From the NCBI RefSeq assembly GCF_019355395.1, contig NZ_CP048829.1, positions 1,701,501 to 1,765,500 on the forward strand: a DNA stretch of 64,000 bases, read 5' to 3'. Origin of the DNA: Chordicoccus furentiruminis (GTDB taxonomy: Bacteria > Bacillota > Clostridia > Lachnospirales > Lachnospiraceae). The translations under genes were made by a program, and so were the position numbers. This document shows positions 9,154 through 18,014 of the stretch, piece by piece (within the stretch, counting starts at the first letter, position 1; each line of letters opens with the position of its first letter). The notes beneath the pieces are model-generated. The model ran no database searches and was not told the DNA's origin. It worked only from the letters and a program-made list of their open reading frames with translations.

Positions 9154-10374
9154 ATGGGAGAAAAGATAGCGCTCGGGTTCCATACCTGCGTGGACTACGA
9201 ACTGATATGGGACCCGGAGGTAATCAGAAAGGCAATTCGTGATTTCGGGATCCGGAGCGCCGAGCTTGAAGGCGAGATACGGCCTGACAGCGAGCGGAAC
9301 GTGTGGAGGATGGTTCTGGCTTATATGAAAGCCGGAATCGGGGCTGAAATTCTTCCGGATCAGCCGGAAATCGTCAACGCGTTCGCCGACCGCTTTCAGT
9401 ACCGTGTCACGATCGGCGGAACCGCAGCGAGAGCGGCGATCGCGCTGGCTAAGATCGGATACACCAGTGTGCTTTCGATGAGCTCGTACAACGAATGGAT
9501 CGCAAAACTGCTTCCGCCGCAGATCAGAAGATTTTCGAATACGGGCAATGCTTTCGGACCGGTGTTCCCGCATGCCTCCTTCACGTATCTCGGAGGTCAG
9601 ACGATCGAGGAGTCGGATATCTGTTTCACGACTGCGCGGGAAAATCGGATTCTGATCTCAAGAGATGAGGAGAGCGCCCGGCTGGCCGTTTCGGAGGACT
9701 TTGCCCCGGAACTGGCAGACGCGGAGGTGTTTCTTCTTTCCTGCTTCAGCCAGATTCTCGATGCGGACGTACTGGCGGATCGGATCGGAAAAACACACAG
9801 GCTGCTGTCGCGGCTTTCGGAGAATGCCGTCAGCATAATGGAAGACGGAAATTATGTCAACCAGCCGTTCCGAACCTATGTGCATCAGCATCTGCGGGAT
9901 ATAGTCCGTGTGCTGAGCATGAATGAAGACGAGCTGCAGGAATATACAGGCAGGAGAATCGATATCCTCGATCCGGAACGGGTGTATCAAGCAGTCAGGG
10001 AAACGTATCAGAAAGCGGGGTTTGAAACGCTGATTGTCCATTCGTCGCGATGGGCGCTGGCGTACGGGAAGCATGCACGGGAATGCCGACAGGCTCTGAA
10101 CGGAGGCGTGACTTTGGCGGCGGCACGGTTTCGCTGCGGCGACCGCTGCGGGCGGACGGAATACGAGGAAACGCTGACGCTTCCGGACAATCCGGAAGGA
10201 GCGGCGTTCAGCGAACGGATCCGGGCGATCGGAGGCAGCGATCTGGCGTGCATTCCCTGCAAGGATATGCGCAGCGTGATGCATCCGACCGTAGTCGGAC
10301 TCGGGGACACATTTGCGGGAGGCCTTCTGCCCGGATTTCTTCATGCAGCGGAAGCACACATATTGACAGACTGA
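9154..10374 (+). CDS. ADP-dependent phosphofructokinase/glucokinase family protein
   Basis: Ribokinase-fold sugar kinase of the ADP-PFK/GK family (406 residues), which phosphorylates glucose or fructose 6-phosphate with ADP as donor. The segment TIGGTAARAAIALAKIG matches the substrate-side glycine motif, and VVGLGDTFAGGLLPGF near residue 385 carries the catalytic GxGD Asp. It lies 18 bases after the permease and directly before two aldolase genes, which suggests phosphorylation of the imported sugar or its phosphate before aldol cleavage. The family is best known from archaea but occurs in scattered bacteria. Neither substrate nor donor is proven here; activity on a different ketohexose is possible. 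Confidence 0.8.
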   Translation: MGEKIALGFHTCVDYELIWDPEVIRKAIRDFGIRSAELEGEIRPDSERNVWRMVLAYMKAGIGAEILPDQPEIVNAFADRFQYRVTIGGTAARAAIALAKIGYTSVLSMSSYNEWIAKLLPPQIRRFSNTGNAFGPVFPHASFTYLGGQTIEESDICFTTARENRILISRDEESARLAVSEDFAPELADAEVFLLSCFSQILDADVLADRIGKTHRLLSRLSENAVSIMEDGNYVNQPFRTYVHQHLRDIVRVLSMNEDELQEYTGRRIDILDPERVYQAVRETYQKAGFETLIVHSSRWALAYGKHARECRQALNGGVTLAAARFRCGDRCGRTEYEETLTLPDNPEGAAFSERIRAIGGSDLACIPCKDMRSVMHPTVVGLGDTFAGGLLPGFLHAAEAHILTD

Positions 10375-10398
10375 ATATCTTACGGGGGCGAACTTACT

Positions 10399-11253
10399 AT
10401 GTATGAATCAGTGAAAAACATCATGAGAACGGCGGAAGAGGCGAATACCTCCGCGATCGCGTTCATCTGCATGGACTATGTAATGGCCCGGTCGGTCGTT
10501 TTCGCCGCACAGAAAGTCAATACGCCGGCGATTGTCATGCTGTTTCCGGAGCATGTCACCGTCCAGCATACGACAGGAGCTGCCGGTTTTGCGACAGCGG
10601 TCAAGGAGCTGGCAGATTCCGTGACAGTTCCGATCGGCCTGCACGCGGACCATGATTTTACGTATGAGGCGATCATGAAGAACATACAGGCCGGCTTTCA
10701 GTCCGTCATGATGGACGGATCGATGAACGATCTCGACACCAACATCGCGCTGACAAAAAAGGTGGTGGACCGGGCTCACGAGCTGGGCGTCAGCGTCGAA
10801 GGTGAGATCGGTCATGTCGGAGTGGCCGCAAACGCGGAAAATACCAACCTTGATCTGTACACAAAGCCGGACGCCGCGGAGAAATTCTGCCGCGAAACCG
10901 GAGTGGACGCGCTGGCTGTTTCCATCGGCAACGCTCACGGCGAGTACAAGGAAACGCCGCATCTGGATCTTCAGCGGCTGGAGGAAATCAACGCGGCGAC
11001 AAAGACGCCGCTGGTGCTGCATGGCGGCAGTGGAATCCCGGATGATCAGCTGCTGGCTGCATTTTCAAAAGGAATCAACAAATTCAACCTCGGTACGGAT
11101 TTTCTGAAACGCTACTTCCGGGCTGTGACGGAATACACGCGGGCCTATGCGGACAGCAAGGATCCGGTACGCATCATCGAGATGCCGGAATATGTGCAGT
11201 CCAGACTGCAGCCGTATCTTGAGGAGCGGCTGACGACGCTTTGCCATTTCTGA
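10399..11253 (+). CDS. class II fructose-bisphosphate aldolase family protein
   Basis: Zinc-dependent aldolase of the FbaA/GatY family (284 residues), cleaving a ketose bisphosphate to dihydroxyacetone phosphate and an aldehyde. Zinc and catalytic residues are visible: GLHADHDF (His, Asp), EGEIGHVG, SIGNAHGEY (His) and LVLHGGSG (His). The start has a GGGGGCG-type ribosome site 24 bases after the kinase-family gene. It is shorter than the aldolase at 11338 and diverged from it, so the two are probably not redundant. Whether it uses fructose or tagatose bisphosphate cannot be told. Confidence 0.88.
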   Translation: MYESVKNIMRTAEEANTSAIAFICMDYVMARSVVFAAQKVNTPAIVMLFPEHVTVQHTTGAAGFATAVKELADSVTVPIGLHADHDFTYEAIMKNIQAGFQSVMMDGSMNDLDTNIALTKKVVDRAHELGVSVEGEIGHVGVAANAENTNLDLYTKPDAAEKFCRETGVDALAVSIGNAHGEYKETPHLDLQRLEEINAATKTPLVLHGGSGIPDDQLLAAFSKGINKFNLGTDFLKRYFRAVTEYTRAYADSKDPVRIIEMPEYVQSRLQPYLEERLTTLCHF

Positions 11254-11337
11254 TGGCGCAAGGGTATCCTGTCAGTCCGCAGAAGGGGCTGACTGAACAT
11301 ATTTACCTGTCTTACTTATGTGTGGAGGGACAAGACT

Positions 11338-12315
11338 ATGCTGGTTAACATGAAGGAATTGCTTGCGGTGGCGGATGAGCATCATTTTGCGATTCCTGCT
11401 TTCAATATTTCCGATTATGCGATGTTCAACGGGATTATGGATATTTCCGAGAGGATGAATGCGCCCGTGATCATCGAAATTCATCCGAATGAGGTGAAGC
11501 ATATCGGAACGGACATGATTTCCTCGATGGCGAAGAGAGCGGCGGAATCAAAGCTTCCGGTTGTCATCCATCTTGACCACGGTGCCTCGTTCGCGAACGT
11601 GATGGCGGCGATCCGCGCGGGCTTTACGTCGGTGATGATCGACGCGTCCGCGCTTCCGTATGAGGAAAATGTCGCGCTGACGAAGAAGGTCGTTGAGGCG
11701 GCTCATGCAGCGATCACCTACACGACGGTGGAAGATGCTTCTGATCCCCGTGTACAGGCGGACAAAGAAGACCGTACCGCATGGCACTACGCGCCGTCCT
11801 ACCACGCATCGGACGTCTCAGTGGAGGCGGAACTCGGCAACATCGGGTCGATCGATGAGTACAAGGGTGAGGTGACACGCGGCATGCATTATACGGAGCC
11901 AGAAGAGGCAGTCCGCTTCATCAAAGATACGGGAATCGACTCGCTGGCGGTCGCGATCGGAACCTGCCATGGTCTGTATCCGAAGGGCTTCGTGCCGCAT
12001 CTTGAAATCGAACGGCTCAAGGCGATCCGCCAGGCGATCCGGGACGCAGGCCTGGAGACGAAGCTGGTGCTTCACGGCGGTTCAGGCAACCCGCAGAGCG
12101 AGCTGACGGAGGCTTCAAAAAATGGAATTGTCAAGATTAATATTTCCAGCGACATCAAAAACGCTTATTATAAGAAGATGAGAGAAGTCCTGAAGAACGA
12201 GAAACTCAGAGAGCCGAATGAGATCGAGCCGCCCTGCATTGCAGCCATGCAGGAAGTGGCAGCGGATCGGATCCGCTGGTTCGGCGCTGACGGAAAAGCC
12301 GGGCTGTATCGCTGA
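11338..12315 (+). CDS. second class II aldolase, ketose-bisphosphate type
   Basis: 325-residue class II aldolase (FbaA/GatY/KbaY family). Metal and catalytic motifs are VIHLDHGAS, EAELGNIGS, AIGTCHGLY and LVLHGGSGNP. An insertion around TTVEDASDPRVQADKEDRT is not in the neighbouring aldolase. The start MLVNMKELLAVADEHHF at 11338 follows GTGGAGGGACAAG. It is the last gene of the operon; an intrinsic terminator follows at 12352. With the kinase-family protein and the other aldolase it forms a complete route from sugar phosphate to trioses (inferred). Confidence 0.88.
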   Translation: MLVNMKELLAVADEHHFAIPAFNISDYAMFNGIMDISERMNAPVIIEIHPNEVKHIGTDMISSMAKRAAESKLPVVIHLDHGASFANVMAAIRAGFTSVMIDASALPYEENVALTKKVVEAAHAAITYTTVEDASDPRVQADKEDRTAWHYAPSYHASDVSVEAELGNIGSIDEYKGEVTRGMHYTEPEEAVRFIKDTGIDSLAVAIGTCHGLYPKGFVPHLEIERLKAIRQAIRDAGLETKLVLHGGSGNPQSELTEASKNGIVKINISSDIKNAYYKKMREVLKNEKLREPNEIEPPCIAAMQEVAADRIRWFGADGKAGLYR

Positions 12316-12351
12316 GAAGCGCGACACGACAATTGGAAATTCAGTGACAGG

Positions 12352-12386
12352 ACAACTGCAGGACGGATATGCCTGCAGTTGTTTTG
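12352..12386 (+). terminator. intrinsic terminator ahead of rpiR-like gene
   Basis: An 11-bp stem (ACAACTGCAGG at 12352-12362, CCTGCAGTTGT at 12372-12382) with a 9-base loop, then TTTTG. It ends the sugar operon and limits read-through into the regulator. Confidence 0.8.
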
Positions 12387-12410
12387 TCAACAGGAGATGA
12401 TGGGGGCAGT

Positions 12411-13247
12411 ATGGATCATGACGGCGCATCCGTGATGGCAATCATCAAATCGGGATATGAGCAGATGTCCTCTGCGGAACGGAAAGTGGCAGACTGTGTT
12501 CTTGAAAGCCCTGACGCGGCGCTGAATATGAATGTCTCGGAGCTGGCTCAGAGCAGCGGGGTCAGCGACGCGACGGTCGTCCGGATGTGCCACAGGCTGG
12601 GCTACAAGGGCTACTATCAGCTGCGCCTGATGATGGCCCGGGATCTCGGCAGCGAGGGAGAGTCGCAGCCGGAGGATGACGGAGGAAACCCGGTTCAGAA
12701 TATTTTCAACCGGTATGCGGCCACGCTGCAGCTGATCGGAAATAATATGGATCCTGCGCTGATGACAAAATGCGCCGGTCTGATCCGGAGCGCCAATATG
12801 ATCCATGCGATCGGCGTCGGCAATACGAACCATCTTGCCCAGTATCTGGAATTCCGGCTTCAGAGGCTGGGTACGCGATGCATCGCCGACCGGTCACCCG
12901 AATATTTTCTGGGTCAGATCAATCTGGGAACGCCGGATGATCTGGTGATCGCGATCTCGAAATCCGGGATGTCGCGAAGTGTGATTCAGGCAGCGGAGAT
13001 GGGGCACCGGAAGGGAATGAAGGTCATCGCGATCACGGCCTATCAGCTGTCCCCGCTTTCCGAGCTGGCGGATTTTGTTCTGATTTCGGCCGGCCGGAAG
13101 GAGTCCTTCAGCTACTATAAAGAATACGCCCAGCTGAACGAGATGGCCGTCATTGACGCACTGCTGGAGTCCGTGCTGGATTGGGACAAAATCCATCGAT
13201 CCGGTGCGGAGGAGCTGGAGGAGATCCTGGCGGACAATAAATACTGA
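12411..13247 (+). CDS. RpiR/MurR-family transcriptional regulator
   Basis: Sugar-phosphate-responsive regulator of 278 residues. The N-terminal RpiR helix-turn-helix domain includes VSELAQSSGVSDATVVRMC and GYKGYYQLRL. A C-terminal SIS domain (about residues 120-255) binds a phosphosugar, visible in IHAIGVGNTNHLAQYLEFRL and VIAISKSGMSRSVIQAAEMG. The ATG at 12411 has AGGAGATGATGGGGG upstream. Its position after the kinase/aldolase operon suggests that it senses that pathway's phosphosugar and controls the operon, perhaps at the motifs near 5779-5984. Confidence 0.9.
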   Translation: MDHDGASVMAIIKSGYEQMSSAERKVADCVLESPDAALNMNVSELAQSSGVSDATVVRMCHRLGYKGYYQLRLMMARDLGSEGESQPEDDGGNPVQNIFNRYAATLQLIGNNMDPALMTKCAGLIRSANMIHAIGVGNTNHLAQYLEFRLQRLGTRCIADRSPEYFLGQINLGTPDDLVIAISKSGMSRSVIQAAEMGHRKGMKVIAITAYQLSPLSELADFVLISAGRKESFSYYKEYAQLNEMAVIDALLESVLDWDKIHRSGAEELEEILADNKY

Positions 13248-13409
13248 GCGGTTTGCCGGAGGACCGGACGACCCGGCCCTCTATGGGATGGGAAAGCGGG
13301 CCGGCGGCACGGCGCTGCGGCTGTCCGGAAAACCGGTGAAGACATCCGGCTGCCCTGTCCGCCGGATGAAGGGTATTCCGCCGAATCTGGTTCAGAGAGG
13401 AGATGCGAA

Positions 13410-14420
13410 ATGAGCGATCACAGACTAAAGGAGGCAGAGTATATCGGCTGTGAGGAGCAGCTGATGACCTGTTTTGAAGGGATGCTGACGGACGGACCGT
13501 CAGCCGGCGTGAAGTTTATTCAGGTGGAGAACGGCGGCGGCCTGTCCGCCCGGATCCTGCCAGACCGGGGGCTTGACCTGTATCAGGTGCGTTTCGCGGG
13601 GCAGAACATGAACTATCTTTCTCCGGCGGGCGCACGGTCGGCCCGTCTGTACGACGGAAGAGAAGACCATTTCCTGAGGAACTTTTACGTGGGGCAGCTT
13701 ACGACGGGCGGTCTTCAGAATCTGGGGCCCGAACGCCGCGTCTACGGAGAAATGCAGGGACTGCACGGCCGCTTTGACAATACAGAAGCATCCGGCGTGT
13801 TCTGCCGCCGCTTCGTCACGGAGGACGGACGGGCGGGTCTCGAGGTCGGCGGGACGATCCGCGAAGGCCGGATTTTCGGGGAAAACCTGAAGACGGAGCG
13901 GCTGTACCGCTTCACGGAGGGTGTGGATACGATCACGCTGACGGATACCGTGACGAACGAAGGCTTTCTGCCGCGCCAGTTCGTGCTGCTGTATCATATC
14001 AATTTCGGCTATCCGCTTCTGGAGGAAGGCACGCATCTGACGCTTGATTCGGAGGACGTGAAGCCGCGCACGGAGGAGGCCGCGAAGTATCTGGACACAT
14101 GGAATGTCATCGAGGCGCCGTCGGCGCCATATCCAGAGCGTTGCTATTTCCACCGCCTGCGCCGGGATGCGGACGGAATGTGCGAATATCAGCTGTACAA
14201 TGAGAAGCGGAAGATCGGGGCGGCCGTCCGCTTCTCGGGTGAGGTTCTCCCTTACTTCTGCGAGTGGAAGATGCTGGGGAAGGGCGAGTATGTGCTCGGT
14301 CTGGAGCCGTCCAACACGTTTATGGACGGTCCGGCTCCGGGGGAAGAGGGATGCGGCGCGCCCGTTCTTCAGCCGGGAGAAAGCCGCACCTATATGGTTG
14401 AGTTCCGGTATTTCCGATAA
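13410..14420 (+). CDS. DUF4432 aldose-1-epimerase-like protein
   Basis: 336-residue galactose-mutarotase-fold protein of the DUF4432 family, predicted to interconvert sugar anomers or bind a sugar. Features are ILPDRGLDLYQVRFAGQN, GGLQNLG, GLHGRF, LYHINFGYPLL (His of the mutarotase-type site) and a C-terminal GLEPSNTF. AGAGAGGAGATGCG precedes the start. It is separated from rpiR by 162 bases with no clear terminator, so the two may be co-transcribed. The catalytic reaction is not shown by the sequence. Confidence 0.85.
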   Translation: MSDHRLKEAEYIGCEEQLMTCFEGMLTDGPSAGVKFIQVENGGGLSARILPDRGLDLYQVRFAGQNMNYLSPAGARSARLYDGREDHFLRNFYVGQLTTGGLQNLGPERRVYGEMQGLHGRFDNTEASGVFCRRFVTEDGRAGLEVGGTIREGRIFGENLKTERLYRFTEGVDTITLTDTVTNEGFLPRQFVLLYHINFGYPLLEEGTHLTLDSEDVKPRTEEAAKYLDTWNVIEAPSAPYPERCYFHRLRRDADGMCEYQLYNEKRKIGAAVRFSGEVLPYFCEWKMLGKGEYVLGLEPSNTFMDGPAPGEEGCGAPVLQPGESRTYMVEFRYFR

Positions 14421-14441
14421 TCAGTGCAGGCAGCTGGCGGA

Positions 14442-14492
14442 CAGCCGCCGTGCGGAAGAGAGGTTTTTCCGTACGGCGGCTGGTTCTATTTT
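14442..14492 (+). terminator. intrinsic terminator after the DUF4432 gene
   Basis: A 15-bp stem with one G-U pair (CAGCCGCCGTGCGGA at 14442-14456, TCCGTACGGCGGCTG at 14468-14482), followed by GTTCTATTTT. Confidence 0.8.
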
Positions 14493-14591
14493 CAGAAGGC
14501 AGAGAGAAAACAACTTCAGCCCATTGTGCACAAAACGAGAGTTCCTGTTTTGCGCAAACTCGACAAAGACAGGAGAAAGAACCGGAATACG

Positions 14592-14620
14592 TTGACAGAC
14601 AAATAAAACATGTGTATTGT
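14592..14620 (+). promoter_or_regulatory. sigma-A promoter of the second sugar operon
   Basis: TTGACA at 14592-14597, 17 bases, TATTGT at 14615-14620. The expected start near 14627 is about 190 bases before the binding-protein gene, leaving a long leader that holds LacI-type operators. Confidence 0.8.
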
Positions 14621-14632
14621 GTAAATCAGCAA

Positions 14633-14648
14633 GTGAAAAGGTTTCCAC
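14633..14648. promoter_or_regulatory. LacI-type operator O1
   Basis: GTGAAAAGGTTTCCAC is an imperfect palindrome (GTGrAAA-GG-TTTmCAC) about 6 bases after the predicted start of transcription. It shares its form with the site at 14760. Confidence 0.65.
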
Positions 14649-14759
14649 ATCGATAAAAACTGTTACCTTTACAAGGCGGCAGCGGGCTTCCCACCCCGAG
14701 CAGGCAGAGAAACAGATCTGACTGTGAAAAGGTTCCGAAGCTCTCTCTTTTTGAAAAAT

Positions 14760-14775
14760 GTGGAAAGGTTTACAC
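14760..14775. promoter_or_regulatory. LacI-type operator O2
   Basis: GTGGAAAGGTTTACAC matches O1 at 14 of 16 positions and lies 127 bases downstream. A half-like copy GTGAAAAGGTTCCGAA lies at 14724-14739. Two spaced operators would allow looping by the LacI regulator encoded at 18015. Confidence 0.6.
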
Positions 14776-14819
14776 ACGGACGTCTGAACGGCAGACTCCG
14801 GAGGAAAAGGAGGATACGT

Positions 14820-16142
14820 ATGAAGGCAAAGAAACTCGCTGCTGTGGTTCTTACAGCTGCCACTGCGTCGTCGATGCTTGTCGGGGGGAGTGCATCGGTA
14901 TTTGCTGCCTCGTCTGCGACAGAGCCGGCAGCGGATCTCAATCAGGGCGATGCCAGTACGGCGAAGATCGTGATCTGGAGCCCGACGGACGAGCAGGGAA
15001 TCGAGAACTGGTGGGCGGAGAAGATCACGGCATGGAATCAGGAGCATCCGGATCTGACCATCGCCCGTCAGGCTATCGACCGTTCGGATTCCTATGCATA
15101 TGAGAACAAGATCACGACGGCGACCACATCCAACGATCTTCCTGACATTCTGTTCGTGGACGGCCCGACGGTTTCCTACTACGCGGCAAACGGCACGATC
15201 ATTCCGATCGACGATGTGTACACGGATGAGGACAAGAAGGACTTCATGCCGTCCTCGATCCAGCAGAACACCTATGACGATCATCTCTACGCGATCGGAC
15301 CGACCGAGTCTTCCGTCGCCCTGTATTACAACAAGGACTATCTTGACAAGGCCGGCATCGAGTATCCGTCCGATACCGATATCAAGAAGGCGTGGACGTG
15401 GGATCAGTTCTATGAAAATGCGAAGAAGCTCACGACCGATGATTACGTCGGAACTAACATTGTCATGGACAAGGGCGAAGGCCTGATCTATGCGCTGGAA
15501 CCGTTCTTCCTCGAGAACGGGGCGAACTTCGTCAGCGATGACGGAAGCAAGGCGGACGGCTATGTCAACAGCAAGGAATCGGTTGAGACGATGGAATATC
15601 TCAACAAGTTCATTCAGGAAGGCCTCGCGAATGTCGATCCGGTGAAGGATGAGTTCCTGAACGGCAAGGCGGCCACGATGCTCGGCGGCTCCTGGAATAT
15701 CGCGGATCTGGAGAAATCCGATCTGAACTGGGGCGTTTCCTATTACCCGGTGTCCAATGACGGCAAAGCGGTTTCACCGACCGGCGACTGGACCGCAGCG
15801 GTGACGAAGGACTGCGAGGATCCGGATTCCGCCAAGCAGGTGCTGCAGTATCTGATGAGCACGGATAATGTAGCCGATTATGCATCTGCGATCGCCAAGC
15901 CGGCTTCCCGTACTTCTTCCTACGACAAGATGACAGGCTGGGACGAAGGCGCAAGAAAGCTTTTCCTGTGGCAGCTTCAGAACACGGGTGTCGCCCGTCC
16001 GAGAACGCCTTCCTACTCGGTTCTGTCTCAGGGCTTTGCGACGGCGATTCTGAACGTCTTCTCCGGATCCGATGCGCAGACCGAGCTGGATACGGTGGCG
16101 TCTGATTTCCAGGACGATTATGACACCTACTATGCTCAGTAA
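14820..16142 (+). CDS. sugar ABC transporter substrate-binding protein
   Basis: 440-residue CUT1 binding protein. The signal peptide ends in an AxA-type site (SASVFAASSA) with no lipobox, so it is predicted secreted or membrane-associated rather than a lipoprotein. Family segments are KIVIWSPTDEQGIENWW, DILFVDGPTVSYYAANG and NGKAATMLGGSWNIADLE. The start at 14820 has AAGGAGG at 14807-14813. It leads an operon with two permeases, a LacI regulator and a GH32 enzyme, so its ligand is probably sucrose or a fructo-oligosaccharide (inferred from GH32). Confidence 0.92.
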   Translation: MKAKKLAAVVLTAATASSMLVGGSASVFAASSATEPAADLNQGDASTAKIVIWSPTDEQGIENWWAEKITAWNQEHPDLTIARQAIDRSDSYAYENKITTATTSNDLPDILFVDGPTVSYYAANGTIIPIDDVYTDEDKKDFMPSSIQQNTYDDHLYAIGPTESSVALYYNKDYLDKAGIEYPSDTDIKKAWTWDQFYENAKKLTTDDYVGTNIVMDKGEGLIYALEPFFLENGANFVSDDGSKADGYVNSKESVETMEYLNKFIQEGLANVDPVKDEFLNGKAATMLGGSWNIADLEKSDLNWGVSYYPVSNDGKAVSPTGDWTAAVTKDCEDPDSAKQVLQYLMSTDNVADYASAIAKPASRTSSYDKMTGWDEGARKLFLWQLQNTGVARPRTPSYSVLSQGFATAILNVFSGSDAQTELDTVASDFQDDYDTYYAQ

Positions 16143-16188
16143 GTCCGAGGTTCAGTAAGTTCAATTTCAGGACAGCGTGATCTTTTCA

Positions 16189-16214
16189 GCGGGAACTGGA
16201 AGTCCAGTTCCCGC
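16189..16214 (+). terminator. hairpin between binding protein and permease genes
   Basis: An 11-bp perfect stem (GCGGGAACTGG at 16189-16199, CCAGTTCCCGC at 16204-16214) with an AAGT loop and no T-run. It has the same placement as the hairpin at 7356. Confidence 0.65.
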
Positions 16215-16237
16215 GTGTCATAAAGAGGGAAAAATTC

Positions 16238-17119
16238 ATGAAAAGAAAACGGACACGTTCGCATGCGATCGGAGGCTATATCCTTTCCGGTCCCGCGGTG
16301 GTTCTGCTGGCCGCCTTTCTGATCGTTCCGATCATTCTGACGATCTACTATTCATTCTTCACGTATCAGGTCATGCGGCCGGACCGCATCATTTTCAGTT
16401 CGGTGAAGAACTATCAGAAGCTGTTCGCTGACCGGAACTTCTGGCAGGCGCTGCGCAATACGGTTTATTTCACCGTTCTTGTTGTTCCGATCCAGTGTGT
16501 GCTGGCCCTCTGTCTTGCGCTGCTGGTCAGCTCCAGAAGAAGAGGCGTCTCGATTTTCCGAACCATGTACTTCAGCCCGCAGGTGACGTCCATGGTGGTC
16601 ATCGCGATCCTCTGGGTCATTCTTTATAACTCCAACGCGAGCACCGGACTGATCAATGCACTGCTGGCTCATTTCGGGATCGGCCCGATCAACTTCCTGA
16701 ACGATCCGAAGACGGCGATGAATTCCATCATCTTCATGTCGGCGTGGCAGGGCGCGGGCTACCAGATGATGATCTTCCTTGCGGGCCTCAACGGCATTCC
16801 GTCGGAACAGTATGAGGCAGCGTCCGTGGACGGAGCGACCACCTTTCAGCAGTTCCGGTATGTGACGCTTCCCGGCTTGAAGAATACCATCAAATATGTG
16901 GTGATGATCACGCTGATTCAGGCGATGAAGCTGTTCACGCAGCCGTATATCATGACGCACGGAGGTCCGCAGAACAAGACGAAGACGCTGGTCTATTATA
17001 TTTACGAGCAGGGATTCCAGAAGGGCAACTTCGGATATGCCTGCGCGGTGGCGACGATCTTCTTCATCATCGTAGTCGCCCTGTCGATGCTGGTGAAAAA
17101 GCTGACAAGGACGAATTGA
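16238..17119 (+). CDS. sugar ABC transporter permease (MalF type)
   Basis: 293-residue membrane subunit with six predicted helices, starting MKRKRTRSHAIGGYILSGPA. The EAA loop is YEAASVDGATTFQQFRYVTL. AAGAGGGAAAAATTC lies before the ATG. It pairs with the permease at 17130. No ATPase gene is nearby. Confidence 0.9.
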   Translation: MKRKRTRSHAIGGYILSGPAVVLLAAFLIVPIILTIYYSFFTYQVMRPDRIIFSSVKNYQKLFADRNFWQALRNTVYFTVLVVPIQCVLALCLALLVSSRRRGVSIFRTMYFSPQVTSMVVIAILWVILYNSNASTGLINALLAHFGIGPINFLNDPKTAMNSIIFMSAWQGAGYQMMIFLAGLNGIPSEQYEAASVDGATTFQQFRYVTLPGLKNTIKYVVMITLIQAMKLFTQPYIMTHGGPQNKTKTLVYYIYEQGFQKGNFGYACAVATIFFIIVVALSMLVKKLTRTN

Positions 17120-17129
17120 GGAGGGCGGC

Positions 17130-17975
17130 ATGAAAAGCAAGAAAGCCAATAAGACATACAGAAATATCCTGTTTTACGGCGGAAATCTTCTGATCGGCCT
17201 GATTTTCGTCTCCCCGCTGCTCTGGATGGTGGCGGCGTCCTTCAAGCCGGAACTGGAGATCTTCGCGAACATCAATTCGATCAAGACCTTTATCCCGTTC
17301 CACTTCACGCTCTCCAATTATGTGGAGGTCTTTCACAGACTGAATATTCCGCAGATCCTCGGAAACACATTCGGCTATATCGCCATTGTCCTCCTCGGCG
17401 ACCTTCTCTTCGGCTCGATGTGCGGATACGCGCTGGCCAAACTGAAGTTCAGGGGACGCGGCCTGATCCTGACCGTGGTGATCGCGCTGATGTCGATGCC
17501 GGTGGAAGCGATTCTCCTGCCCCTTTATATCGAGATGGCCAAACTGAACTGGGTCAACACGATGGCGGGACTGGCGGTTCCGTTCATGATGAACTGCTTC
17601 TCGATCTACATGTTTTACTCCTACTTTCTGGATATTCCGGACGCGCTGATCGAGGCGGCCGCGATCGACGGCTGCGGGCCGGTGCGCACCTATTTCAAGG
17701 TGGTGCTTCCGCTCGCCAAGACGGTGTTCGCCACCGTGTTCATCCTAGATTTCGTCGCGCGGTGGAATGACTTTATGTGGCCGTTCCTGATCACGACCGG
17801 CGAGGACAAGCGGACGGTTCAGCTGGCCGTGCAGGCATTCTTCGGCACGCAGCCGATCCATTACGGCGCAATTATGGCGGCCCTGACGCTGGCCTCCGTG
17901 CCGATGCTCCTGATCTACATTTTCATGCAGAAATACTACGTGGAAGGGATTGCTTCATCCGGAATTAAAGGTTAA
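17130..17975 (+). CDS. sugar ABC transporter permease (MalG type)
   Basis: 281-residue second membrane subunit with six predicted helices. The EAA loop lies around ALIEAAAIDGCGPVRTYFKV, and the end KYYVEGIASSGIKG is typical of the family. GAGGAGGGCGGC precedes the start, 10 bases after the previous gene. Together with 14820 and 16238 it forms one importer. Confidence 0.9.
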   Translation: MKSKKANKTYRNILFYGGNLLIGLIFVSPLLWMVAASFKPELEIFANINSIKTFIPFHFTLSNYVEVFHRLNIPQILGNTFGYIAIVLLGDLLFGSMCGYALAKLKFRGRGLILTVVIALMSMPVEAILLPLYIEMAKLNWVNTMAGLAVPFMMNCFSIYMFYSYFLDIPDALIEAAAIDGCGPVRTYFKVVLPLAKTVFATVFILDFVARWNDFMWPFLITTGEDKRTVQLAVQAFFGTQPIHYGAIMAALTLASVPMLLIYIFMQKYYVEGIASSGIKG

Positions 17976-18014
17976 AGTGGTGACATCTTAATTATATTCC
18001 GGAGATGATTGAAA

